Shown here: piece after piece, positions 8,486 to 17,260 of the stretch
How the letters are laid out: each line of letters opens with the position of its first letter
How positions within the stretch are numbered: the first letter of the stretch is position 1
Source: JBGOTP01 sp963717075
GTDB lineage: Bacteria > Acidobacteriota > Vicinamibacteria > Vicinamibacterales > CAVVIG01
Assembly: GCA_963717075.1 (NCBI GenBank)
Contig: CAVQVI010000034.1
Coordinates: 1,054,001 to 1,118,000, forward strand
Direction: 5' to 3'
DNA length: 64,000 nt
Notes under the pieces: model-generated
The model's input: the letters and a program-made list of their open reading frames with translations, nothing else
Told to the model about the DNA's origin: nothing
Databases searched by the model: none
Made by a program: the position numbers and the translations under genes

Positions 8486-9217
8486 ATGCAGATCGATTAC
8501 CTTCGCACCCCAACACCGCATGCTGTCATTCCGCAACTCATTGCGCCGGAACTCTACGCCCGGATCCGTTTCCCCGACATTCCGCCACGTCCCATGGGGC
8601 GCATCGGTCGTGATATCTACTTTGGCGAACCAGAATGGGCGCCGTTGATGATGCAACCGGGCTGGGCCGAGCTTTCGTCGACCTTCGTGAGCGAAGGCTT
8701 CATGCGACGCCTGATCGGACTGTTCGCCGACGACATACGGACGTCAGGTTGTGGGGTTGACCCCGACAAGGTGTATCTCGAGCAGCGGGCAGAGAGTCGT
8801 GCAGAGACCCAGTCCCAGCTATTGTCCGAATCCGACGATCCCCATGCCCTCTTCATCCGATTTGATCTGCAAGCCATCGACGCCACGTATGACAAAGGAG
8901 TCCATTGCGATCATTTGCGCCGAGTGATTGGCGGCGTGCTGTTCATGACGAGCGCCGAGGACGAGGCACTAGAGGGTGGGGAGTTTGCGCTCTATTCCGA
9001 TCTCGCCTTCAACAACGATCGCACCTGCCATCAGCCCAGGGTCGAGAAGACATTTCCGTTTCGTCACAATCAGGGCGTCGTCTTTCTGAATAGCAACACA
9101 GGTTTCCATGGCCCAACGCCGATCCGCCGCATGGCGGGCATGCGCAAGTGGATCTACTATTCGATCTCCAGCCGGCGCAATGTGTGGAAGGCGGATCCGC
9201 AGCGCACGACGGTCTGA
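8486..9217 (+). CDS. 2-oxoglutarate/Fe(II)-dependent oxygenase (prolyl-hydroxylase-like)
   Basis: A 243-residue protein starting MQIDYLRTPTPHAVIPQLI. The double-stranded beta-helix core is visible: GVHCDHLRRVIGGVLFM (His-x-Asp iron ligands), EGGEFALYSD, then GVVFLNSNTGFHGPTPI (distal His) and RKWIYYSIS (Arg for 2-oxoglutarate). Such enzymes hydroxylate amino-acid or sugar-linked substrates; which one is not evident. The gene is convergent with, and 11 bases from, the pyruvyltransferase-like gene. Its in-frame extension to 8402 has no good start context, so the internal ATG is preferred. Base composition here looks lower in GC than the flanking repair and PQQ genes. Confidence 0.7.
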   Translation: MQIDYLRTPTPHAVIPQLIAPELYARIRFPDIPPRPMGRIGRDIYFGEPEWAPLMMQPGWAELSSTFVSEGFMRRLIGLFADDIRTSGCGVDPDKVYLEQRAESRAETQSQLLSESDDPHALFIRFDLQAIDATYDKGVHCDHLRRVIGGVLFMTSAEDEALEGGEFALYSDLAFNNDRTCHQPRVEKTFPFRHNQGVVFLNSNTGFHGPTPIRRMAGMRKWIYYSISSRRNVWKADPQRTTV

Positions 9218-9228
9218 GACAGACCTCG

Positions 9229-10086
9229 TCAGCCTCTGGCAAAGGCCATGGCCCTTCTTTCCAATTCGTCGCGTAACGGGAGGTATGTGACTGGATTGGG
9301 AGGCGGATTGCCGACGTCGTAATCCACGCGGCCCGACAAGAAATCCTCGACCGAGCAGTGGTGCACCAAGTCGCGGAGACCGGCGAAGCGGTACGGATCC
9401 CATGCTGCGTCAAGAAGGAGAGCCGGTGTGCCCATGGCCAGGCAGGGCAGCGCACCGTGCATCCGCGTCGTCACGACGCATGACGCTCGCGCATAGAGAT
9501 CAATAAGGGCCGCTGCCCGCTCCAGGCGAGGTTGGGTGCCAACAGTGACGTTGTCCTCGTGGGTGGTATGACGAATGGGAAGGTCCGTCGCGCTCTGAAC
9601 CGTCGCTGCAACGGCTTGGGGCACTTCGTTCAGGACAATGAGCGGCTCCCGTGGAACCGCAGGCCGATCGAGCGTCAGCGTCAAGCATCCGGAATAGTAA
9701 GTGTCTATCCCAAACGATCTCAGCCACGCGAGCGTGTCGTGATCGCGGGCGCCCACAGGTCCGTGTTGTTGCAGATATCTGAGGACCTGCGGCGATCGTG
9801 CGAATTGCTCGCGTGCGCGCATTTCTGAGCCTGGCTCCGGGTTGTTGGTGATATGGAGGGAAATGAGCAGCGGATCGACAAAAGGCGATGGCGGCCATCT
9901 ATCGGGACGATGACAGAACCATCCGTTCATGATCAATTTGACTGGTTTGCCCTCAATTGGACCAGCGTCATCCAGAGCCTCTCGGTCAATGTACCGATCA
10001 ACCTTGGGAAGGAATTTGTGCGCGGCGAGGCTCTGAATGAAGTCGCCCAAGTTCGAAGTGCTATAGGAGAGCAACCCGAAGTGCAT
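9229..10086 (-). CDS. polysaccharide pyruvyltransferase family protein
   Basis: A 285-residue protein starting MHFGLLSYSTSNLGDFIQSL. The GD(F)IQS opening and the strand-helix pattern are those of the polysaccharide pyruvyl transferase (CsaB/WcaK-like) family. The second half holds VGARDHDTLAWL, DTYYSGCLTLTL and CVVTTRMHGALPCLAMGTPA, where the xxTRLHG-like block is the family hallmark. It would transfer pyruvate, or a related group, to a surface glycan. The ATG at 10086 follows GACGAGGG (Shine-Dalgarno-like) and lies 14 bases after the stop of the DUF616 gene, so the two are likely co-transcribed. Confidence 0.75.
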   Translation of the reverse strand: MHFGLLSYSTSNLGDFIQSLAAHKFLPKVDRYIDREALDDAGPIEGKPVKLIMNGWFCHRPDRWPPSPFVDPLLISLHITNNPEPGSEMRAREQFARSPQVLRYLQQHGPVGARDHDTLAWLRSFGIDTYYSGCLTLTLDRPAVPREPLIVLNEVPQAVAATVQSATDLPIRHTTHEDNVTVGTQPRLERAAALIDLYARASCVVTTRMHGALPCLAMGTPALLLDAAWDPYRFAGLRDLVHHCSVEDFLSGRVDYDVGNPPPNPVTYLPLRDELERRAMAFARG

Positions 10087-10100
10087 CGACTTCACCCTCG

Positions 10101-10811
10101 TCAGGTATCGGCGTTGTGGGGCGCAAACGTAAACCAGTGATTCTGCCACAGGCACTCTGGAATCACGACCGGATCGCATCCCCCGACCGAGCGCAGGACG
10201 AATGGCAGTGAAAGTTGGTCCTGGTAGGTCCATTTCACATTTTCTTCCCACCAGAGCCTGTGCACGCTCTTGAGCCGTTCCGTCGAAGGCTCTCGCCTGA
10301 CGATGACGGTGCAGGCGTAGAGTCCGCTGTGCGGCGGAACGACCGACTTGTACGCCTCCACCTGAGCGAGGATCGGCACGTGTTGATACTTGCGCATCGT
10401 GAGGCTGACTAACGCCTCCTCGTAGATGCAGTCTCTGTCGGGATGGACAAACACGGCCCAATCGCCATCGTCAAGTTTATTGCGCATATCCTTGACGAAA
10501 GTCGAGCTCGTGATTTGGAGGCTGGCATCGATCCAAATCGACAGGTCAATCGGTCGACAACGCGACGATGACGCATACCGCAGGCCGGCAAAGATTTCGT
10601 GGATTTCGTGACTGAGTATCTTGAACCGCTTTGCCTGTGTTCGCGGATGAACCGTGTGATCTGTCTTGACATGAATGACGCGCCACGCTCCGACACAAGG
10701 CGGCATCTTGGCGTCCGTGAAGCAGATGAAGTCACACGGCTCATCCTGCGGCGGTGGCTGCTTGAGCGTGTCGTAGCCGCCGAAGATCGCCGTATACACC
10801 ACTGCGCGCAT
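10101..10811 (-). CDS. DUF616-type glycosyltransferase-like protein
   Basis: A 236-residue protein beginning MRAVVYTAIFGGYDTLKQPP, the signature opening of the DUF616 (TOD1/MUCI70-like) family. CDFICFTDAKM (about 27-37) follows, then DLSIWIDASLQI near 90-101, where W-I-D-A resembles the metal-binding acidic motif of GT-A folds. C-terminal aromatic-rich region LWWEENVKWTYQDQLSLPFV. It is likely to act on a cell-surface glycan with the neighbouring pyruvyltransferase-like protein. First gene of the leftward pair. Catalytic activity is inferred from family resemblance only. Confidence 0.65.
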   Translation of the reverse strand: MRAVVYTAIFGGYDTLKQPPPQDEPCDFICFTDAKMPPCVGAWRVIHVKTDHTVHPRTQAKRFKILSHEIHEIFAGLRYASSSRCRPIDLSIWIDASLQITSSTFVKDMRNKLDDGDWAVFVHPDRDCIYEEALVSLTMRKYQHVPILAQVEAYKSVVPPHSGLYACTVIVRREPSTERLKSVHRLWWEENVKWTYQDQLSLPFVLRSVGGCDPVVIPECLWQNHWFTFAPHNADT

Positions 10812-10909
10812 GATCTCTCCCTACTGAACGAACGAACGTTCGATCGACTCCTCACGGGAGGAATGCGTGCGCCAGCGTGGCCGAGCTCGCAAGAATGTCG
10901 GAGGAAATG

Positions 10910-10984
10910 TGGAGCGGGCGACACGAGTTGAACGGGTGACCTGTTGATGCGAACGAGCTGCTCTGTCAACTGCGCTACGCCGAC
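10910..10984 (-). pseudogene. tRNA-Thr pseudogene (degenerate copy)
   Basis: The reverse complement aligns along its whole length with the tRNA-Thr gene at 1152-1227. It carries one deletion in the anticodon arm and about a dozen substitutions. The acceptor stem is mismatched (GTCGGCG against CGCCCGC) and the anticodon stem no longer pairs. Similarity continues into the flank: ggcgctattctagca here against ccgctattctagca at the first copy. This is a duplicated tRNA locus, not an independent tRNA. Confidence 0.85.
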
Positions 10985-11223
10985 GTGGCGGAAGGCGCTA
11001 TTCTAGCACGTCGGTGCAATCGGCCGGACCACCCGCCGTTCCGAAATACGTGTCTACAGTATCGCCGTCGGCGCGCGGTTGGATGGGGATGGCTTTTTCA
11101 GTATCATCCGCCGAGATCGGTGCTGGGCACGATCGGTGCTGCGGTCAAACAATGACGCGGGCGTTGACGCTCGTGAGCGGCGTCTTGCACACAATCCGCC
11201 AGTGCGTAGGAAGGAGACAGAAG

Positions 11224-13290
11224 GTGGTGAGGCAACGTCGACTTGTGCATTGGTCGGTCGTGGTGCTGGCGTGTGTCGTGGGAGTACTCGTGGGCCCTGG
11301 CGGATCGACAGGCCGTGCGCAGCGCGGTGCCGATGCCAAGGGGGAATGGCGGTACTACGGCGGCGACCTTGGAAACACGAAGTATTCGCCTCTCGATCAA
11401 ATCAACGCCGAAAACTTCAGCCAGTTGCAGATTGTCTGGCGTTGGAAATCCGCCGATGGTTTCCTGAGCAAGACCGTGCCTGGTCGTGGTGAGTTGTGGA
11501 CCAACTCGCGATTCATCTTCGAACAGTTGAAGAAGGAGGACCCCAAGCGCTGGCGGGACGGGGAGCCGCCGTACGTGTCCAACTTCAAGGCGACGCCGTT
11601 GATGGTCGGCGGTCGGCTGTTCGTGAACACGCCGACCTCCGCCGGCGCCTCGATCGACGCGCGGACCGGCGAAACACTTTGGGTCTTCAACCCGAAGAGC
11701 TACGAGGCCGGCACCACGACAATGAGCGCGCGGTGGAACCAGCGGGGAGTGGCCTACTGGACAGACGGCCAGGAGCAGCGGATTTTCTGGGGCACCGGCG
11801 ATGGCTATCTCCTCGCAGTCGACGCGATCACGGGACAGCCGGTCGAGACGTTTGGCGACCGTGGACGCGTCGACCTCATGGCCGGCCTGCCTCGAGCGGT
11901 TCGCGGAGGCCGCGACTGGCTCAACGCGCTGACGTATTCGGTCCAGTCTCCGCCGATTGTTGTTCGCAACACGATCATCAGCCCCGCGTCGATCTCGAGC
12001 TATAACCGGGACAAGGAACAGATACCCGGCTATGCCCGCGGGTGGGACGCTCGAACAGGGAAGCTGAAGTGGACATTCCACACGGTTCCGCGGCCGGGGG
12101 AATTCGGCAACGAAACCTGGGAGAACGACTCATGGTCGTACACCGGAAAGGTCAGCGGGTGGACGATCTACAGCGGTGATGATGAGTTGGGGTATGTCTA
12201 CATTCCACTCAATACGGCCGCGCCCGACTATTACGGAGGACATCGACTCGGCGACAATTTGTTCTCCGATACGCTTCTGTGCCTCGACGCCGAGACGGGC
12301 AAGCGGATCTGGCACTATCAGCTGATTCATCACGACCTGTGGGATTACGATCCGCCGGCCGCTCCGAACCTGCTCGACATTACCGTGAACGGGAGGCGAA
12401 TCAAGGCCGTCGCCCAGGTGACCAAGCAGGGACTTGTGTTCACGTTCGATCGCGCCACTGGCCAGCCGATCTGGCCGATTGAAGAGCGACCTGTTCCTTC
12501 CTCGGATGTGCCCGGTGAACGCGCCTCGCGGACCCAACCGTTCCCAACCAAACCTCCGCCGTTCGAGTACCTGGACATTACCCGAGATTTCCTGATCGAC
12601 TTCACGCCGGAAATCCGGGCCATGGCGGAGAAAGCCGCGCAAAATTATCGATTCGGGCCTTTGTACACACCGCCCTCGCTCATGGTCAAAGACGGGAATC
12701 AGGGCACGCTGGGTCTCGGCCAGCGCGCCGGCTGGTCTGGCGCGGCCGTGGATCCGGAAACCGGCATGCTGTATGTGCCATCACGCCAATCGCCGACGGT
12801 GTTTCGATTGAAGGAACCGGAAGGCAACGAAGTCGGCACGCTCCGCTATGTGCAGGCACGGGAAGGATTTCCCAGATTGCCCGGCGGGTTGCCGCTCTTC
12901 AAGCCACCCTACTCGCGCATGACTGCTATCGACATGAACAAGGGCGAACACGCCTGGATGAAACCGCTCGGAGACGGTTTCTTCATACGCAATCAGCCAT
13001 TGCTGAAGAACCTGAATCTTCCGCCGCTCGGCGGGGACTCTGGCTTGAGCGGTCCTCTCCTGACGAAGACATTGCTGATCAGCGCGTTGACGAGCGGTGG
13101 CGCCCATAACGGCAACGGCCCTCGTCTTGTCGCACGAAACAAGATGACTGGCAATGAAGTGGCGTCTGTCGATCTCCCGCTGGGGGCGATTGGTGCGCCC
13201 ATGACGTACTTGATCGACGGCCGACAATACATTGCGGTGACCATCGGTGGGGACCCCGTCCCGGAACTCATTGCTCTAAGGTTGCCCTAA
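11224..13290 (+). CDS. PQQ-dependent dehydrogenase (quinoprotein), secreted
   Basis: A 688-residue periplasmic quinoprotein of the alcohol/glucose dehydrogenase beta-propeller family. The GTG start at 11224 is preceded by AGGAAGGAG seven bases away and gives a signal peptide (WSVVVLACVVGVLVG, cleavage near GRAQ). Propeller blades carry the tryptophan-docking pattern. Examples are EWRYYGGDLGNTKYSPLDQI at the N-terminus, IDARTGETLWVFNP, GWDARTGKLKWTFH, CLDAETGKRIWHYQLIHHDL and TFDRATGQPIWPIEE. No cytochrome c domain is visible, so electrons would go to a separate acceptor. Substrate (alcohol, aldose or other) cannot be told. The longer frame from 11014 overlaps the tRNA relic region and lacks a signal peptide start. 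Confidence 0.85.
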   Translation: MVRQRRLVHWSVVVLACVVGVLVGPGGSTGRAQRGADAKGEWRYYGGDLGNTKYSPLDQINAENFSQLQIVWRWKSADGFLSKTVPGRGELWTNSRFIFEQLKKEDPKRWRDGEPPYVSNFKATPLMVGGRLFVNTPTSAGASIDARTGETLWVFNPKSYEAGTTTMSARWNQRGVAYWTDGQEQRIFWGTGDGYLLAVDAITGQPVETFGDRGRVDLMAGLPRAVRGGRDWLNALTYSVQSPPIVVRNTIISPASISSYNRDKEQIPGYARGWDARTGKLKWTFHTVPRPGEFGNETWENDSWSYTGKVSGWTIYSGDDELGYVYIPLNTAAPDYYGGHRLGDNLFSDTLLCLDAETGKRIWHYQLIHHDLWDYDPPAAPNLLDITVNGRRIKAVAQVTKQGLVFTFDRATGQPIWPIEERPVPSSDVPGERASRTQPFPTKPPPFEYLDITRDFLIDFTPEIRAMAEKAAQNYRFGPLYTPPSLMVKDGNQGTLGLGQRAGWSGAAVDPETGMLYVPSRQSPTVFRLKEPEGNEVGTLRYVQAREGFPRLPGGLPLFKPPYSRMTAIDMNKGEHAWMKPLGDGFFIRNQPLLKNLNLPPLGGDSGLSGPLLTKTLLISALTSGGAHNGNGPRLVARNKMTGNEVASVDLPLGAIGAPMTYLIDGRQYIAVTIGGDPVPELIALRLP

Positions 13291-13310
13291 GGTACGATTC
13301 ACTCCCCGAT

Positions 13311-14471
13311 GTGCACGCGTCCCTAGTGCCTCCGGCACCCTCTCCCCGAGCAGGCGCCCATCGCGTCATCTTCGTCGACCTCGCGCGGGCGATCGCCGTG
13401 GCCCTCATGGTGCAGGGCCATACGCTCGAAGCGCTTCTCGACAGAGCGTACGAGAGCAGACCGTGGTTCGGTGCCTGGGTATTCCAGCGCGGCCTGACCT
13501 CGTGCCTCTTCCTGATGCTTTCAGGATTCGCCTTCAGTGTGGCGACCGCGCGCCACTGGAGCACTCATACCCGCCTGTCGTGGGCGTTGGTGTCGAGGTT
13601 TCGCCGATTCGGATTCTTCGTCCTCCTTGGATACGGGCTTCACTTCCCGGTGGCCCGACTCTCGGAATTGGGTGCGCTCAGTGACGAGCGCTGGCGGACG
13701 TTCCTGGTGGTCGACGTGCTCCAGCTCATCGGCGTGTCGCTCATCCTGCTCCAGCTGTTCGTTCTTCTGCTGCGAACGCCACGTCTCTTCGGAGCGGTCT
13801 CGCTCGCGGGATGCGGGCTCCTGGCGGTCGCGACGACACATGCGTGGGCGATCCCCTGGTCGACCTGGCTGCCGATGTGGATGGCCGCATATCTTTCACC
13901 GGCCACCGGGTCACAATTCCCCCTGATTCCGTGGACCGCCTACGTCATGTTCGGCGCCGGCCTGGGGCAGATCTACAGCCACTGGGGCGCGGCGAACTTG
14001 GCGGTCTTCACCAATTGGATGCTGCTCGGGGCGGGCGGGGCGATGGTCGCCGCGGCGAACGTCTTCTCTCGCGTGCCGTTCGAACCATTCGGTCCGAGCG
14101 ACTTCTGGAGCACCAGCCCGAACCAGTTTCTCTTGCGCGCCGGTTCGGTGCTGATCGCTCTAGGCCTCATCGCGCATCTCAGTCGCGGGCTCGCTCGCTT
14201 GCCCCATATCTTCGCGGCGATGGCACAAGAGTCGTTGCTCATCTACGTCGTCCACGTGTGCCTCGTCTATGGATCCGTCTGGAACCAGGGCCTCTTGTCC
14301 TACTTCGGCGCCTCGCTTTCGCTGGGCGGCGCCGCTGCTGTCGTTGTGGTGCTGGTCGCCTCGATGGGTGGCCTCGCATGGGCCTGGAACTGGTGCAAGC
14401 ATGCGCACGGACGCATCGCCCGCCTCGTAACGTTCGTGGTACTCGCCTATCTCATGTGGAGTCTCACATGA
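13311..14471 (+). CDS. membrane acyltransferase (HGSNAT/acyltransferase-3-like)
   Basis: A 386-residue integral membrane protein with about ten hydrophobic segments. It opens with RVIFVDLARAIAVALMVQGH, matching heparan-alpha-glucosaminide N-acetyltransferase-like and OpgC-like acyltransferases, where the Asp and His of the first helix are conserved. It probably transfers an acyl group to an extracytoplasmic glycan; donor and acceptor are unknown. It starts at GTG 13311, 20 bases after the PQQ dehydrogenase stop, suggesting a shared transcript, and converges with the M1 peptidase gene. Confidence 0.65.
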   Translation: MHASLVPPAPSPRAGAHRVIFVDLARAIAVALMVQGHTLEALLDRAYESRPWFGAWVFQRGLTSCLFLMLSGFAFSVATARHWSTHTRLSWALVSRFRRFGFFVLLGYGLHFPVARLSELGALSDERWRTFLVVDVLQLIGVSLILLQLFVLLLRTPRLFGAVSLAGCGLLAVATTHAWAIPWSTWLPMWMAAYLSPATGSQFPLIPWTAYVMFGAGLGQIYSHWGAANLAVFTNWMLLGAGGAMVAAANVFSRVPFEPFGPSDFWSTSPNQFLLRAGSVLIALGLIAHLSRGLARLPHIFAAMAQESLLIYVVHVCLVYGSVWNQGLLSYFGASLSLGGAAAVVVVLVASMGGLAWAWNWCKHAHGRIARLVTFVVLAYLMWSLT

Positions 14472-14507
14472 GACAGGTGAAGAGTCGCTCCTGGGACCTG
14501 GCAAGGG

Positions 14508-17249
14508 TCAGCGACGATCTGCCAGCCACTTCGCGAGGATCGGCGCCTGCTTGTCCCTGAGCGTGATGCAGTTGTTCATGCGTTCGATGGATTGATGGAC
14601 CGTTCGCGCCACGGCGCCCAGCCTGTGTTCGGCAAAGAATGCCTGAACGTCATCGCGTTCCACCGGGGTGCAGAACGATCCGAGCGCTTCCACAACCCTC
14701 ACATCGCCGAACGACACGGTCAGTTTCGGTTGAAGATCCGACCAGTGCTCCTTGAGAAAGTGCCAGGCGCGCGCGCTGACCGCTGGGTTGCGTAGAAAGC
14801 GGGCAAGGTACTCCGCCGTATCCTGTCGTCGCAGATTGTTGGAGAGTGCGTAATCCAGCGCGCGCTGGGACACATTGGGGTCTTCGAACGCAGGCAGTCC
14901 GTACAGATAGAGATAGTGCTGATCTGGAGCTGTCGACGATTCCGCGGCGGCGACCAGGGCATGGTACAGCGCGAGATCGCCATGCCGGGCCGCTACGCGG
15001 ACCACGGCGTTGGCGACTGTCCCGTCGAGTCCGAAGGTGGCCGGCGTGGATAAGGCGCGATCCAGCAGGCTGCGCGCTCCCGAAACGACGTCGGGATCAT
15101 CGCCGAACGTACCCAGCGCACCGATCACCACCGCTCGAAGTGCGCGGCGGTCTTCAGGGTCGGCCGCGTCGTCTCGTGCAGCGACGCCGAGTTCCGCGAA
15201 GAGGGGTCTGAGGAGCGTGCGTACCCATGCCGCAAAACCCGGGCGCGTGGCGTCGGTGACCACGTTGCTGTCAATGAACTCGAGCCGGCTCGTGATCTGG
15301 CCGAGCACACCAGCGCTTTGCTCGGAGCCAAACCCGCTCGCCAGCGTGAGATAGTCGCCGACAGTATGTCGTCCCGACTGCACCAACGCCCATTCATCGT
15401 CTGCCAACGACGACCGCTCGGCGGCGGTGAGCTTCGAGCCGATGTCGGGCGCGAGTGCCCGAAGCAGGTCGGGAGCGTAAGCGGTGCGGAAGTAGCCCTG
15501 CGCGCCGGCGTTGATGAACGCCCAGGGCGGACAACCGTTGCCGACGGTCGTCACGCGGATTGAGGCGTCCGCCCTGCCAAACACCTGGCAGGCCGCGGTT
15601 GGCTGCCCCGGAGTCTTGACGCAGACGGGAATCTGCCAGGTGTCGCCCGAGCCGGGTGTCGCGCCCGACCTGAAGGTCGGGCCTACGGGTGAGGCGCCCG
15701 AGACCGGTGTTGCGCCCGACCTGAAGGTCGGGCCTACGATCGTTCCGCCGGAGCCGAGGGTGGGGTCTGCGAGAGAGAAGCGCCTCTGGCGTAACAAGAG
15801 CTGCGTCCGTCCGTTCCTGCAATCGAGCGAGACTTCCACGAGCGGCGCGCCGGGCTGGTTGACGAACGTCGGCAGAATCCGATCGACGGGTTTACCGGAT
15901 ACCGATGTCATCACGGTCCAGAAGTTCTCGGATGTCGCATTGCCGTACGCGTATTTCTCGAGGTACCGATTGATGCTTGTTCGGAGTACCTCAGGCCCGA
16001 GGTAGTGTTCGATCATGCGCGTCACGGCCGCGCCTTTCTGGTAAGCAATGGCGTCGAACGACTCCTCGATCTGCTCTGGCGTCTCCACGCGAGAGTGAAC
16101 GGCTCGCGTCGTCTGCAGCAGGTCGAGGTTGAGCGCCTCCCGCGTTTCGCCGACTTCATCGACCGCGATATTCCATTCAGGCTTGGCGGCGGCAAGGGGG
16201 CGATTGGCCATCCAGGTCGCAAGGCCTTCGTTCAGCCACAGGTCGTCCCACCACCGCATCGTGACGAGATTGCCGAACCACTGATGGGCCATTTCGTGGG
16301 CGAGGATGGACGCGATGCTCTTGCGCGTGAACGGAGACGCAGTGTTGGTGTCGGCCAGGAGGTCGGCTTCGCGGTAGAAGATGGCCCCGATGTTTTCCAT
16401 TGCGCCCGCGGCAAAATCGGGAACGGCGATCATGTCAAGCTTCCCGAAGGGATACTTGATGGAGAAGTAGCGGTTGTAGAACGTCAGAATCTCCTTGGCC
16501 CAGTCGAGCGCGATACGGCCGAGCTCCTTCTTGCCGGGCGTCGCACAGACACGGATGGGGATGTTCTCAGCGGTGTCCTCGAGACACTGAAAGTCGCCGA
16601 CCGCCATGGCCACGAGGTACGACGACATCCGGGGCGAGGTCGCGAACACCAGTGTGTGTCGCGAGTTGCCGGGCGCCGGCGTATCCGAGAGCAGACGGCC
16701 ATTGGAGATGGCGGTGTCGCCGCGATCGATCGTGAGGCGGATGTCAAACGTGGCCTTCATGGCCGGTTCATCGAAGCACGGGAAGGCCCGACGCGCGTCG
16801 CTCGACTCGAACTGTGTGATCGCGTAGTTGCGCCCGCCCGCCCGACTCAGGTAGAAGCCGCGGAGCTGGCTGTTGAGCGTGCCCGCGTAGCGGATTCGTA
16901 TATCGGCGGTCCCGGCCGGAATGGCGCGCGGAACGGTCAACGTGACCGTTTGCGCGCCGGTGTCCGGCGCGACAGCCGCGCTCTGGTGTGCGGCGCGCGT
17001 CCCGATCGTGACGTCGTGGAAGGTCAGATCCAGAGCGTTCAACACGATCCGAGTGGTCGGCCGATCGAGCTGAACGCGAATTGTTTCGGTGCCCTCGAAC
17101 AGCCCACGCGTCAGGTCGACGTCGAACGCGAGGTCGTAATGACTCGGCCGAACGCCGGCCGGAAGTCGTTCTGCCGCCGGATCAAGGGGCGTGAGGCAGA
17201 ACAGGAGTGCCAGGACCGTCAGGAAGGCCGGAGGCCTCCGGAGGCGCAT
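14508..17249 (-). CDS. M1 family zinc aminopeptidase, exported
   Basis: A 913-residue aminopeptidase N-type enzyme that removes N-terminal residues from peptides, probably in the periplasm. It has a signal peptide (FLTVLALLFCLTPLDPAAE). The substrate-binding GAMEN motif lies at about 278-282 (AAGAMENIGAIFYRE). The zinc site HEMAHQWFGNL then WLNEGLATW (HExxH-x18-E) lies at about 312-340, and the C-terminal half is an alpha-helical ERAP-like domain. Residues about 504-530 (VGPTFRSGATPVSGASPVGP...) are the antisense translation of two copies of the palindromic repeat, inserted between the catalytic part and the helical domain. A four-unit 130-bp repeat array begins 12 bases upstream of its start codon. 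Confidence 0.92.
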   Translation of the reverse strand: MRLRRPPAFLTVLALLFCLTPLDPAAERLPAGVRPSHYDLAFDVDLTRGLFEGTETIRVQLDRPTTRIVLNALDLTFHDVTIGTRAAHQSAAVAPDTGAQTVTLTVPRAIPAGTADIRIRYAGTLNSQLRGFYLSRAGGRNYAITQFESSDARRAFPCFDEPAMKATFDIRLTIDRGDTAISNGRLLSDTPAPGNSRHTLVFATSPRMSSYLVAMAVGDFQCLEDTAENIPIRVCATPGKKELGRIALDWAKEILTFYNRYFSIKYPFGKLDMIAVPDFAAGAMENIGAIFYREADLLADTNTASPFTRKSIASILAHEMAHQWFGNLVTMRWWDDLWLNEGLATWMANRPLAAAKPEWNIAVDEVGETREALNLDLLQTTRAVHSRVETPEQIEESFDAIAYQKGAAVTRMIEHYLGPEVLRTSINRYLEKYAYGNATSENFWTVMTSVSGKPVDRILPTFVNQPGAPLVEVSLDCRNGRTQLLLRQRRFSLADPTLGSGGTIVGPTFRSGATPVSGASPVGPTFRSGATPGSGDTWQIPVCVKTPGQPTAACQVFGRADASIRVTTVGNGCPPWAFINAGAQGYFRTAYAPDLLRALAPDIGSKLTAAERSSLADDEWALVQSGRHTVGDYLTLASGFGSEQSAGVLGQITSRLEFIDSNVVTDATRPGFAAWVRTLLRPLFAELGVAARDDAADPEDRRALRAVVIGALGTFGDDPDVVSGARSLLDRALSTPATFGLDGTVANAVVRVAARHGDLALYHALVAAAESSTAPDQHYLYLYGLPAFEDPNVSQRALDYALSNNLRRQDTAEYLARFLRNPAVSARAWHFLKEHWSDLQPKLTVSFGDVRVVEALGSFCTPVERDDVQAFFAEHRLGAVARTVHQSIERMNNCITLRDKQAPILAKWLADRR
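15660..15739 (+). repeat. two palindromic repeat copies inside the M1 peptidase gene
   Basis: Two full copies of the GCCCGACCTGA-AGGTCGGGC-CTACG unit, at 15660-15687 and 15711-15739, separated by a degenerate spacer (GGTGAGGCGCCCGAGACC). They lie on the strand opposite to the gene and are translated as VGPTFRSGAT twice. The frame stays open. Confidence 0.9.
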
Positions 17250-17260
17250 TGCTCAGTGTA

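Noticed and set aside
10905..10990. A second functional tRNA
   Set aside because: Acceptor and anticodon stems are mismatched and one base is deleted in the anticodon arm relative to the intact copy.
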